A stretch of 31,606 nt of DNA from an uncultured Lachnospiraceae bacterium (GTDB taxonomy: Bacteria > Bacillota > Clostridia > Lachnospirales > Lachnospiraceae), in contig CAJTPO010000051.1 in the NCBI GenBank assembly GCA_910578115.1, positions 1 through 31,606 on the forward strand, written 5' to 3'. A program made the translations under genes and the position numbers. Each line of letters starts with the position of its first letter. The first letter of the stretch is position 1. Under the pieces are notes generated by a model. It saw only the letters and a program-made list of their open reading frames with translations. It was not told the DNA's origin and did no database searches. Positions 1-6,827 of the stretch are shown here, one piece after another.

Positions 1-144
1 TCTGTCCGGCTGGCAGGATACTGTCACCTTGTCTCCTATGGAAAATCCCAGTTCTCCCAGCCAGTTCCCTTGCAGTATGATCTTTGGTATCACGTTATAA
101 GCAGCGGTGGTTCCGCTGTAAACAGTCAAGTTTCTGCTTTCCAT
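1..144 (-). CDS. SymE-family type I toxin-like protein (partial, C-terminus off the left edge)
   Basis: The gene starts at ATG 144 and runs open to the window edge, giving 48 codons. A GGAGG lies seven bases upstream of the start. The visible protein begins MESRNLTVYSG and contains P-K-I-I-L-Q-G-N-W-L followed by G-F-S-I-G-D-K-V-T-V. This matches the SymE toxin fold signature (P-x-I-x-L-x-G-x-W-L, then G-F-x-I-G-D-x-V-x-V), an AbrB-like swapped-hairpin fold. SymE of E. coli is an SOS-induced toxin repressed by an antisense RNA. I see no LexA box and cannot identify an antisense RNA here. Full-length members are often 60-120 aa, so roughly half may be missing. The family call rests on the short conserved core; the toxin role is inferred from the family. 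Confidence 0.65.
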   Translation of the reverse strand, partial: MESRNLTVYSGTTAAYNVIPKIILQGNWLGELGFSIGDKVTVSCQPDR

Positions 145-251
145 TCATACCTCCATTTCCTGTTGCCGTAATTTTGTCGTTAATGTAACATTGTCCTTTC
201 CGGCCCACTTTACAGAGCCTGATTTTTATGAAAAATAAGCGGAAAAAGAAT

Positions 252-304
252 AAAGACAAATCGCGGAATCCCTTGATTTTACAGGGGTTCTCCGATTTGT
301 CTTT
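252..304. terminator. Inverted repeat after the 227-aa gene, probable terminator
   Basis: AAAGACAAATCG (252-263) pairs perfectly with CGATTTGTCTTT (293-304). Imperfect inner pairing brings ATCCC close to GGGGT. It begins two bases beyond the stop codon of the minus-strand gene at 306-989. On the minus strand the right half is followed by a short T-rich stretch (ATTCTTTTTCC), as expected for an intrinsic terminator. It separates that gene from the SymE-like gene. Confidence 0.7.
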
Positions 305-305
305 A

Positions 306-989
306 TTATACTGTATGGGCATTTTCTGTTCTGTCATAAATACGTGCCTGCAGTTCACTCATAATCTCTTTGTTGGAACGATACCCTTCCAATGCCCTGG
401 AATTGTGCTCATAATACTTATCAACCAATCCCTGAAAACGTTCCTGCATATGCTCCGGCAGATACTTATTCGCAAACTGTCTCAGAGCCGCTGTTGAAGA
501 TTCCAGCTCAAATCGCGCCGCATAAGAAGAGAGTTCCTGCAATTGGTCATCACTTTCCACTCTTAAGTTACCACACAAATTGTTCATTCCGTACGTAATA
601 TTTGCAAGAAGTGTCTCTGTCTCTAAAACTTCTTCATCACTTAAATTATCATAATAGCCCATATTTGACAGTGCTTTGCTGATCGTTGCGAACTGCGTGC
701 CAATCCTGTCGAACGGATTCTGCATCTGCAAAGGATCATTTTCCTGCTGGAAACGTAACTGTTGCGCACGCTCCGCTGCCTTTCTCTCAGCCAACCCTGC
801 TGCGAATTCTTCAGATTCCGGTGACATTGTAAGCGTAACTCCCGTTAACTGTTCCCTCACTTCCCCCGCACTTTTCACATCTTCGAAAGAATTGTCCGGC
901 GACTTATACTCGGCACGATTTTTCTTCTGTACTCTGTCCCAATAGGCTCCGCCCGTTCCTGCCGCAAGATAATTAATTCCCATTTCCAT
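306..989 (-). CDS. Hypothetical protein, 227 aa, probable BlaI-type regulon target
   Basis: I do not recognise this family. The protein begins MEMGINYLAAGTGG. It is hydrophilic, with no signal peptide or membrane segment, and looks largely helical. A charged stretch (about residues 70-90, rich in A, E, R and Q) precedes a helical C-terminal half. The start is ATG 989 with an AGGGGG site just upstream; the in-frame ATG at 983 is less well placed. It is a single-gene unit with a terminator directly after the stop. Its promoter, about 150 bases upstream, carries the same 19-bp dyad as the promoter of the neighbouring blaI-like gene, so it is probably repressed by that regulator. The regulatory link is inference from the shared sequence; the biochemical function is unknown. 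Confidence 0.7.
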   Translation of the reverse strand: MEMGINYLAAGTGGAYWDRVQKKNRAEYKSPDNSFEDVKSAGEVREQLTGVTLTMSPESEEFAAGLAERKAAERAQQLRFQQENDPLQMQNPFDRIGTQFATISKALSNMGYYDNLSDEEVLETETLLANITYGMNNLCGNLRVESDDQLQELSSYAARFELESSTAALRQFANKYLPEHMQERFQGLVDKYYEHNSRALEGYRSNKEIMSELQARIYDRTENAHTV

Positions 990-1106
990 AGCAAAATCCC
1001 CCTTTTCGGTTTTAAATCAGCACACTGTTCATTTTCATATTTATATTTGATACGCCAAATGATAAAAATAATCTACGCCTTATGCTATACCATGGATTAA
1101 CATAGT

Positions 1107-1153
1107 ATAAGATGCAGATATGACTATTTTTTATAGTCATATCTGCATCTTAT
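1107..1153 (-). promoter_or_regulatory. Operator-like dyad inside a perfect 20-bp inverted repeat
   Basis: The arms 1107-1126 and 1134-1153 are perfect reverse complements around a 7-base T-rich centre. The inner 19 bp, TGACTATTTTTTATAGTCA at 1121-1139, has the same half-sites and spacer length as the dyad in the blaI promoter (3036-3054). It lies just downstream of a minus-strand -10, where a repressor would block transcription starting toward the gene at 306-989. The long arms could also fold as an RNA hairpin, but neither strand has a clear T-run after it, so I favour an operator over a terminator. Confidence 0.65.
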
Positions 1154-1175
1154 CATCCTCCCTTTCTTCTGTCAA
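1147..1175 (-). promoter_or_regulatory. Promoter for the 227-aa hypothetical gene
   Basis: Read on the minus strand, a perfect TTGACA (1170-1175) and a TAAGAT (1147-1152) are separated by exactly 17 bases. The dyad at 1121-1139 follows seven bases after the -10. The layout mirrors that of the blaI promoter. The predicted leader before ATG 989 is about 150 bases and contains no other clear element. Confidence 0.6.
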
Positions 1176-1245
1176 CATGAATTGCAGAATAGCAGACTAC
1201 TAAACAGCTTCATCCCCACTCACCTGAAAACAGATCAAATCCTGA

Positions 1246-1806
1246 TCAATGTGAGCATAGATCGAAATTTGCCACAAACAATCTGTTTCCCATTATCACA
1301 TCCCTGCACTTACTGCATCTTTCTGCGTAAAATGCAGTAAGTGTACAACCCTCATCCAGGCGGCAGGCTGAGCATGATGTAAGTTTAGTATGCATGCTTC
1401 TTATACCGGAGACATAAGTATGGCTGCAGCTGCTATACTTATTCTCATTTGTAATATCATTTACCGGAAAAATATTCCCGTCTATATCCGTAAACTGCTC
1501 TTCATATCTGACTTGAATCTGCCTTAATATATACCCACGATCCTTTTTCAGTTCTTCCTCGCTGGCGTCGTCCGGAACAAACTGAATGGATCCCCCATTC
1601 AATTCCATTTTGATTATTTCTTCCGATACCGCTTCTCTCTGTGTCATCGTATGGACCTTCGGGTATGCCAGAACTGTTACTGAATTGATCATCGTCAATA
1701 CTATTACAAGCAGCATGGCTGCCACGCTATTCCATTTCTTCATCCGCATTGCGTTTTCCATCCTTTCCTCTATTCTTCTTGCCTCTTTTCCCAGTTCAAA
1801 CCCCAA
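1246..1806 (-). CDS. C-terminal half of a split BlaR1-like sensor: transmembrane anchor and Cys-rich extracellular domain
   Basis: The longest reading uses a TTG at 1806, but this is most likely not an independent gene. It begins GFELGKEARRIEERMENAM, the basic juxtamembrane stretch that follows the protease domain in M56/BlaR1-like proteins. A hydrophobic segment follows (about residues 28-47, AAMLLVIVLTMINSVTVLAY), then an extracellular region of about 135 residues. The last 60 residues hold a Cys/His pattern (CSH, C-S-A-C, C, C-S-K-C, C-S-H) that looks metal-binding and resembles extracellular sensor ends of other clostridial M56 proteins. Removing one G from the run at 1815-1820 joins it in frame to the upstream protease half, giving a 464-aa protein (1246-2641). 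No good ribosome site precedes the TTG. Confidence 0.6.
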   Translation of the reverse strand: MGFELGKEARRIEERMENAMRMKKWNSVAAMLLVIVLTMINSVTVLAYPKVHTMTQREAVSEEIIKMELNGGSIQFVPDDASEEELKKDRGYILRQIQVRYEEQFTDIDGNIFPVNDITNENKYSSCSHTYVSGIRSMHTKLTSCSACRLDEGCTLTAFYAERCSKCRDVIMGNRLFVANFDLCSH

Positions 1807-2641
1807 TCCCCAGCGGGGGGTTCTCTGGTTTTCTTTTATTCTTTTTTACTTTTTCTGCTTCTATGACCACAAGGCGCAGATAGTCTTTCTTCTCTTCCGT
1901 TGTCTTTCCCCACAGAACTACTTCGTCACAAGAGCATTCGCACAGCCGTTCAAAAGCATGGTAAAGATACCACACAGCCGGATTCCACCAGTGCAGGATC
2001 GTCGCCAGACGCAGCAGCATCTTCCAGAAAATATCCCCTCTCCTGACATGGACCATTTCATGCTGCAGTGCATACTCTTCCTGCTTTTTTCCCTCTTTCA
2101 GCGTACATAGAATAAACGGTCGAAACAACCCGAATGTCACATCCTGTCCATCAGGCACATCCCGATATACCGTGACTTTCTGCTGTATATGGCAAAATCT
2201 GCCGCCTCTCCTGATCCCCCATGTTTCTGCAGATACCTTTGCCTCATCCATGCAATTTACAAGTCTCTTTCCACTCCTGTAATGGGCAATCAGCTCTGCC
2301 AGAAAAACAAACGCAGCTCCCAGGATCCATATGGCGGCTGCCATATATTGTATTTTCATATAAGAATTGATATACACATCCCCATTTGCGCGGATCATAT
2401 AATAAGACCAACGGGGTGAAAAGTCAAACACATGTCGGGACACGGCACATGTTATACTCATCAGCATTCGGCTGTACCGTTCTCCGAGTTCAGGCAATGG
2501 TATAAGGTAATATAGAATCGCTGCTTTGGCCAGAAGATATGCTGATCTGGCACTGACTTTATGCTTCCGACATTCTCTTATCAATGCACAGATGCCTGTC
2601 ATGGCTGTCCCGGACAAAGACATTCCCATCAGATATCCCAT
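1796..2641 (-). CDS. BlaR1-like M56 family zinc metalloprotease sensor, N-terminal part (frameshifted)
   Basis: This is a membrane sensor-protease of the BlaR1/MecR1 type, which relays an extracellular signal by cleaving, or triggering loss of, its partner repressor. Hydrophobic segments lie near residues 36-50 and 98-118. The gluzincin motif HEMVH (His194, Glu195, His198) is followed by a hydrophobic segment (LLRLATILHWWNPAVWYLY) and the conserved E-x-x-C-D-E (235-240). The ATG at 2641 has AAGGAGAG overlapping the stop of the blaI-like gene nine bases upstream, so translation is probably coupled. The frame ends at 1796 after NPPLGIGV, where family members continue into a juxtamembrane region that is present here in another frame. 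A one-base expansion of a C run (minus strand) explains this. It may be a real mutation, phase variation or a sequencing error. Confidence 0.75.
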   Translation of the reverse strand: MGYLMGMSLSGTAMTGICALIRECRKHKVSARSAYLLAKAAILYYLIPLPELGERYSRMLMSITCAVSRHVFDFSPRWSYYMIRANGDVYINSYMKIQYMAAAIWILGAAFVFLAELIAHYRSGKRLVNCMDEAKVSAETWGIRRGGRFCHIQQKVTVYRDVPDGQDVTFGLFRPFILCTLKEGKKQEEYALQHEMVHVRRGDIFWKMLLRLATILHWWNPAVWYLYHAFERLCECSCDEVVLWGKTTEEKKDYLRLVVIEAEKVKKNKRKPENPPLGIGV

Positions 2642-2650
2642 CGTCTCTCC

Positions 2651-3013
2651 TTACTTGTTTTCCAGAATTTTGAGCAACGCCTGCGCTTCCTCTTCGTCGA
2701 TCCCATTCTTTTCGGTAAAAGCAGCCACGAAATTACTCAACTTACCGCCATACATGTGACCAATCTCTTCTTTCATCCGCATCAGATTGTACTCCTCCCT
2801 GCCATATACGGCTTTGACCATCCTTCTTTCCCTTACGACCAATCCCTTTTCTTCCAGGTTCGCCAGAAAAGTATTGAGCGTCTGCCGCTTCCACTCCTTT
2901 CCGTCTTCCTCAAAAAGTGTCAACAACTGAGACTGTCTGATGCTTTCCTTCTGGTCCCAAAGCTTTTCCATCACTTCTCGTTCCGCATTGGTAATACTGA
3001 AAATGCTTTTCAT
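2651..3013 (-). CDS. BlaI/MecI/CopY-family transcriptional repressor
   Basis: The protein has 120 aa, the usual size of the family. The N-terminal winged helix covers about residues 5-75 (ITNAEREVMEKLW, RQTLNTFLANLEEKGLV, then a wing with R-x-x-K-A-V-Y). The C-terminal dimerisation helices follow (GGKLSNFVAAF, EEAQALLKILE). I chose ATG 3013 over an upstream in-frame ATG because AAAGGAG lies eight bases before it and the family motif starts right after it. It is co-transcribed with the blaR1-like protease. BlaI proteins bind dyads as dimers and are inactivated by proteolysis when the sensor fires. The dyad at 3036-3054 in its own promoter points to autoregulation, and the copy at 1121-1139 points to a second target. 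Confidence 0.88.
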   Translation of the reverse strand: MKSIFSITNAEREVMEKLWDQKESIRQSQLLTLFEEDGKEWKRQTLNTFLANLEEKGLVVRERRMVKAVYGREEYNLMRMKEEIGHMYGGKLSNFVAAFTEKNGIDEEEAQALLKILENK

Positions 3014-3035
3014 TTGCACTTCTCCTTTTTTTGAT

Positions 3036-3054
3036 TGACTATTTATATTAGTCA
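3036..3054 (-). promoter_or_regulatory. Operator-like dyad TGACTA-N7-TAGTCA of the blaI-like gene
   Basis: TGACTATTTATATTAGTCA is a perfect 6-bp inverted repeat around seven A/T bases. It starts five bases downstream of the -10 on the minus strand and ends about 22 bases before ATG 3013. The half-sites and spacing equal those at 1121-1139. They differ from the classical staphylococcal TACA-N2-TGTA box, so this repressor would have its own specificity. Confidence 0.65.
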
Positions 3055-3059
3055 TTATA

Positions 3060-3088
3060 AATATATAATGCTGTCACGATGCTGTCAA
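3060..3088 (-). promoter_or_regulatory. Promoter of the blaI-blaR1-like operon
   Basis: On the minus strand, a perfect TTGACA (3083-3088) and TATATT (3060-3065) are separated by 17 bases. A 9-base direct repeat (ATGCTGTCA at 3068-3076 and 3079-3087 on the plus strand, 11 bases apart) overlaps the -35 and spacer and could be a second protein site or chance. Confidence 0.7.
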
Positions 3089-3248
3089 TTGCAGATTGCA
3101 TCATTTTAGATTTCAGCCTGTCCGGCTTCTGTATTTATGATTGCGGCTTTCAGGCAAATACTTTAATATTATACTGAACGTCAGATAAATCTGCCGTGAA
3201 TATAACAGTGAAGTATCCTGAAAATAGTCTGACATAACGGAGGAAACA

Positions 3249-4499
3249 ATGACTGACATTTACTTTAGAACAGATGGAAACAGTGAGATCGCAACCGGAC
3301 ACCTTGTAAGGTGTCTCGCCATCGCGCGCGCCTGCGTGAAGATGGGCGCAGATGTTAAATTTATCGTATCCGACGAAGAAAGTCTTACTCTCCTGGAAGA
3401 GCGCTTTGCCACTCACAGGGAATTTGCAGCCTTCTGTCTGAAACGCAGCTATCTGGAACTGAACTCGGAAATACCCGCCCTGCTCTCCTGCCTTGCCTCG
3501 GACATGCCCGCAGAGAACGACCGTCCTGCCGGGGACGGCTCCCACGCCTCCCACAGCAGACCATGGCTTTTCATAGATTCCTATTCTGCCACTACTTCCT
3601 ATTTTATAGCCCTTCGGCACTATTTCAAAACGGCTTATTTAGACGATCTGCGATGCTTTGACTGCGCCGTTGACCTGGTGGTCAACTATGATACCAGCGA
3701 GGACTGCGCCGCCTACGCCAACGCCGGCCGCAAGCTGCTGGGGATACAGTATACACCACTTCGGGAACAGTTCCTCTCGCCCGCCTGTCAAGTCCGCCGC
3801 AAAGCCGAACATGTGCTGCTGTCGACAGGCGGCACCGATCCTTATCGCGTGGCAGAGGGGCTGCTGCAGATAGTCTACGACAATCTGACTGACGGCCTCT
3901 GCGCTCCGCCGCAGAATACCGATCACCGCACTGTACAGGATATGTCCTTATCGGATGTATCTTCACAGCAGCTGTCCACGCAGGACAGGTCCGTGCTGCA
4001 ATCCATGCACTATCATGTCCTGACCAGCAGGGCAAACACACGATATGAGGCTTTGACTGCCCTTGCGCAGACCCATCCTTTTCTCCACATTCATACCAAT
4101 GTAAGTAATGTAGCGGCTTTGATGGCCTCCTGCGATCTGGCCGTCTCCGCCGGCGGCACTACCCTGTGCGAGCTATGCGCTGTCGGCATCCCCACTGTCA
4201 GTTATCTTATGGCCGAGAACCAGCGCGTCGCCGTAGAAACTTACGCAAAGGAAAGCCTGATCCCCTGCGCCGGCGACATCCGTCCCCTGGCTGCTGCCGG
4301 TCATACTGGACAGCCAGCCGATGCATCCGCAGCTTCTGCCTGCCCATCCACCCTGCGTCATATCATTGCTTTTCTTATCAGGATGGCAAACGATCACCCG
4401 GCCCGCGCTGCTGTCTCCGCCGCTATGAGAAATTACCTGGACGGTACCGGCGCCCGCCAGATCGCAGAAGCCCTTATGGCCGAGCACCCTTGTCCATAG
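3249..4499 (+). CDS. pseG: UDP-2,4-diacetamido-2,4,6-trideoxy-beta-L-altropyranose hydrolase (PseG-like)
   Basis: PseG removes UDP from the nucleotide-activated altrose derivative in CMP-pseudaminic acid synthesis. It is a GT-B-fold, MurG-related cytoplasmic enzyme. The N-terminus has R-T-D-G-N-x-x-I-A-T-G-H-L-V-R-C-L-A, with His18 at the catalytic position of the family G-x-G-H-x-x-R motif. The donor-binding half shows LLSTGGTDPYR and SAGGTTLCELCAVGIP. At 416 aa it is longer than typical members (about 270-360 aa). The extra length sits in three low-complexity polar stretches: near residues 83-102, about 220-255 and about 345-370. ATG 3249 has GGAGG six bases upstream. It runs divergently from blaI and convergently with the GT-C-like gene, only 13 bases apart, so it is not in the pseB operon. 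Confidence 0.8.
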   Translation: MTDIYFRTDGNSEIATGHLVRCLAIARACVKMGADVKFIVSDEESLTLLEERFATHREFAAFCLKRSYLELNSEIPALLSCLASDMPAENDRPAGDGSHASHSRPWLFIDSYSATTSYFIALRHYFKTAYLDDLRCFDCAVDLVVNYDTSEDCAAYANAGRKLLGIQYTPLREQFLSPACQVRRKAEHVLLSTGGTDPYRVAEGLLQIVYDNLTDGLCAPPQNTDHRTVQDMSLSDVSSQQLSTQDRSVLQSMHYHVLTSRANTRYEALTALAQTHPFLHIHTNVSNVAALMASCDLAVSAGGTTLCELCAVGIPTVSYLMAENQRVAVETYAKESLIPCAGDIRPLAAAGHTGQPADASAASACPSTLRHIIAFLIRMANDHPARAAVSAAMRNYLDGTGARQIAEALMAEHPCP

Positions 4500-4512
4500 T
4501 ACAACGCTGTTT

Positions 4513-6756
4513 TCATTCTCCGGCTGCCGGCACATGCTGCTGCCGGTTTCTGCGCCGGCTCCACAGCCACCATCCGATGGCCATAACCGTCAACGCAGAA
4601 ACCACGTTGGCAGCCATAAAGAGCGGCACTCTTCCGTAACGTACATATACCGTATGCCGTACACCGTCTCCCTCGGCCGCAATCCTGATCCTGCCGCCCT
4701 CTCCGCGGGTGATCTCCAGCCGGCTTTTATTCTCATCATATGCCCGATAACCCAGATAGTTCTGGATCGGCAGTTCGATATAGCAGTTATCTTCTACCGC
4801 AGTATAAGCAACTGCCGCTTTGGTCCCTCTTTTCTCATAATTATGTACTGTCACACCGTAGGGATCGGAGACGATCACATCCGTGACCAGTCTGTCGTCT
4901 GAAACCCCGTTTAGACGCCATTCATGCGGATAAAACAAACCTATATTGGCTGCCATCTTGCTCTCGTGCCCTTTGGAGGCCACCGCTTCCACGCTTTCAT
5001 AAGGCATATGACTGTTATCCGTAGGCACAGACAGGATCACCAACAGATTCAGGCCCACCAGAAGCGTAAAAATATGATTCCGGTAGGGCCGCAGCAGCTC
5101 TGATCTGGCCAGGCCGATCACGCCCACGAACATAAAACAGGCCGATGCCGGTCCCAAGAAGCGCCATGGAAACTGTATCATTGTCACAATACTCTCGAAC
5201 AGATCGTTGGCAAGCAGCGTACGGTTAGGGAAATATCCGGTGATCATATAGGTAAAGACGCATCCCGACACCAGTAAATACAACATATAGTTGTCCATGT
5301 CCGACCTTTTCTCCCGGCTTTCACACAAAAGCCGTATCACACCGATCCCAACGCATCCAAACAGCGCAAGCCCCAACGAGAAATATTGCTTATGATACAG
5401 ACTGATACTTTGTGTCAGATTAGAGGGATTGATGGACTGTTCAAAGTAACCGCTCCATCGGAGCACTTCCGTACTCAGATCACCCTTGAAATAATAGAGC
5501 AGAAAGGGAACCAGATACCAGAGATTTAAGAGCAGCGTCATTCCCACTGCCCTGCCGATCTCGATATATCTTTTTTCCTTTATGATGCGTGTACACCACA
5601 CAAGTGCAGTAATCACGCAGAATGCGGCTGCAAACGCCACACTTAATATATGACTCTGCAGCATGCCGCTGATACCAAGCACCAGATAATACCAACGCTT
5701 CCGGTCTCCAAAGATCACATGATACAAACCCGCGATCACAAACGGCCAGAAGATCAGGGACAGGGTTTCTCCCAGATCTCCTCTGGAAAAGATATTCGTA
5801 AAACGGTACGGCATAAGCGTATACAGCACCACTGACAGCAACACGCTTCGTCTGGATCTGCACATGGACTTCACTGCCACGTAGGCACAGACTCCGGAAG
5901 ACAAATTAGCCAAAAATATCAGTACTTTATAAGACAGCGCAAGCGAAACACGAAAGATTCTTAAACATGCCCCGATATAGAGAAACAGGTATGGATACAT
6001 GGCATTCAAATAACCATTCCCCCGCAGCCCGTCCGGCAGAATATTCACCGGAATCTGTCCGTCCAGAATACCATCCTTCAAACCTTCCAGGCGCGCCAGA
6101 TGATAGCAAAGATCATCACCATTATAGAGCAGGGTCTGCATCATGGGTGTCGTCGCCAGAAGCGCAACCCCTAAAATAATGCTGTAATCTACGACCTGCT
6201 CTCTGGTAAGCCGACGACCCTCCTTCTGCAAATACCACCATATAAACAGGCTTCCCAGAAGAAAGAGGACCATAAAAAAATAGGTATCCGAATAAAACAC
6301 AGTATGCGGCACAAGTTCCAGCTTCTGTATCACCAGTTCTCCTTTGCCGCTGTAATTAATCTTAAACTGCAGCTGTTTAGCATCCTTCGACAGGGTAAAG
6401 TCGGCTGTCAATTCCTTTTTAGACGGGTCGATCGTCCACCCCGCTATTTTTTTCCCCTGTTCCCACAATTCCAATGCAGAATCTGCAGAATCTGCTCGAT
6501 AACGAAGATTTACCGTATAACTGCCTTTATTGATCACGTACTGCAACGTATTGGCCACCGTACCGTGCCTGGCCACCGCATCCCGGAGTATCAACGCATA
6601 TTCTGAATCGATCACACCCACCGTATGCTGCATCTCGGACCCCTTATAGACCAACGGACTGTGCCCCTCATTCCCCAGCCAGATCAACAACGTAATAATA
6701 CACACCGTCACAATGTAGACTATTTTATTCTTCCATGATAATTCTCTCGTCTGCAT
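4513..6756 (-). CDS. Polytopic GT-C-like membrane protein (PTPS-related/YfhO-like), 747 aa
   Basis: This is a large integral membrane protein. One transmembrane segment lies near the N-terminus (KIVYIVTVCIITLLIWLG) and an extracellular beta-rich region of about 130 residues follows. Then come roughly ten more membrane segments, an extracellular C-terminal domain of about 130 residues, and a last anchor before a basic tail. After the second membrane segment it has NGDDLCYHLARLEGLKDG and a YPYLFLYIGA stretch. Both resemble the first loop of PTPS-related membrane proteins of the GT-C superfamily, where acidic residues act with a polyprenyl-linked sugar donor. I chose ATG 6756 because AGAGGAA lies just upstream; the frame extends to 6879, with ATG 6792 as an alternative that leaves 35 bases after the GT2 stop. 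As last gene of the pse operon it probably transfers or exports a sugar; the substrate is unknown. Confidence 0.7.
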   Translation of the reverse strand: MQTRELSWKNKIVYIVTVCIITLLIWLGNEGHSPLVYKGSEMQHTVGVIDSEYALILRDAVARHGTVANTLQYVINKGSYTVNLRYRADSADSALELWEQGKKIAGWTIDPSKKELTADFTLSKDAKQLQFKINYSGKGELVIQKLELVPHTVFYSDTYFFMVLFLLGSLFIWWYLQKEGRRLTREQVVDYSIILGVALLATTPMMQTLLYNGDDLCYHLARLEGLKDGILDGQIPVNILPDGLRGNGYLNAMYPYLFLYIGACLRIFRVSLALSYKVLIFLANLSSGVCAYVAVKSMCRSRRSVLLSVVLYTLMPYRFTNIFSRGDLGETLSLIFWPFVIAGLYHVIFGDRKRWYYLVLGISGMLQSHILSVAFAAAFCVITALVWCTRIIKEKRYIEIGRAVGMTLLLNLWYLVPFLLYYFKGDLSTEVLRWSGYFEQSINPSNLTQSISLYHKQYFSLGLALFGCVGIGVIRLLCESREKRSDMDNYMLYLLVSGCVFTYMITGYFPNRTLLANDLFESIVTMIQFPWRFLGPASACFMFVGVIGLARSELLRPYRNHIFTLLVGLNLLVILSVPTDNSHMPYESVEAVASKGHESKMAANIGLFYPHEWRLNGVSDDRLVTDVIVSDPYGVTVHNYEKRGTKAAVAYTAVEDNCYIELPIQNYLGYRAYDENKSRLEITRGEGGRIRIAAEGDGVRHTVYVRYGRVPLFMAANVVSALTVMAIGWWLWSRRRNRQQHVPAAGE

Positions 6757-6827
6757 GAATGTTCCTCTTGAAATTCTATAGTTTGGCAGCATTTCGCCTT
6801 TCATTCCCTTATACGCGACCGGCCCTG

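Noticed and set aside
3220..3235. TAGTC next to TGACA before pseG as a third copy of the blaI dyad
   Set aside because: The half-sites are in the wrong order and spacing and do not form the TGACTA-N7-TAGTCA pattern.
3150..3620. 156-codon minus-strand frame over the start of pseG
   Set aside because: It overlaps a gene with clear family motifs on the other strand, has no ribosome site and its translation shows no domain pattern.
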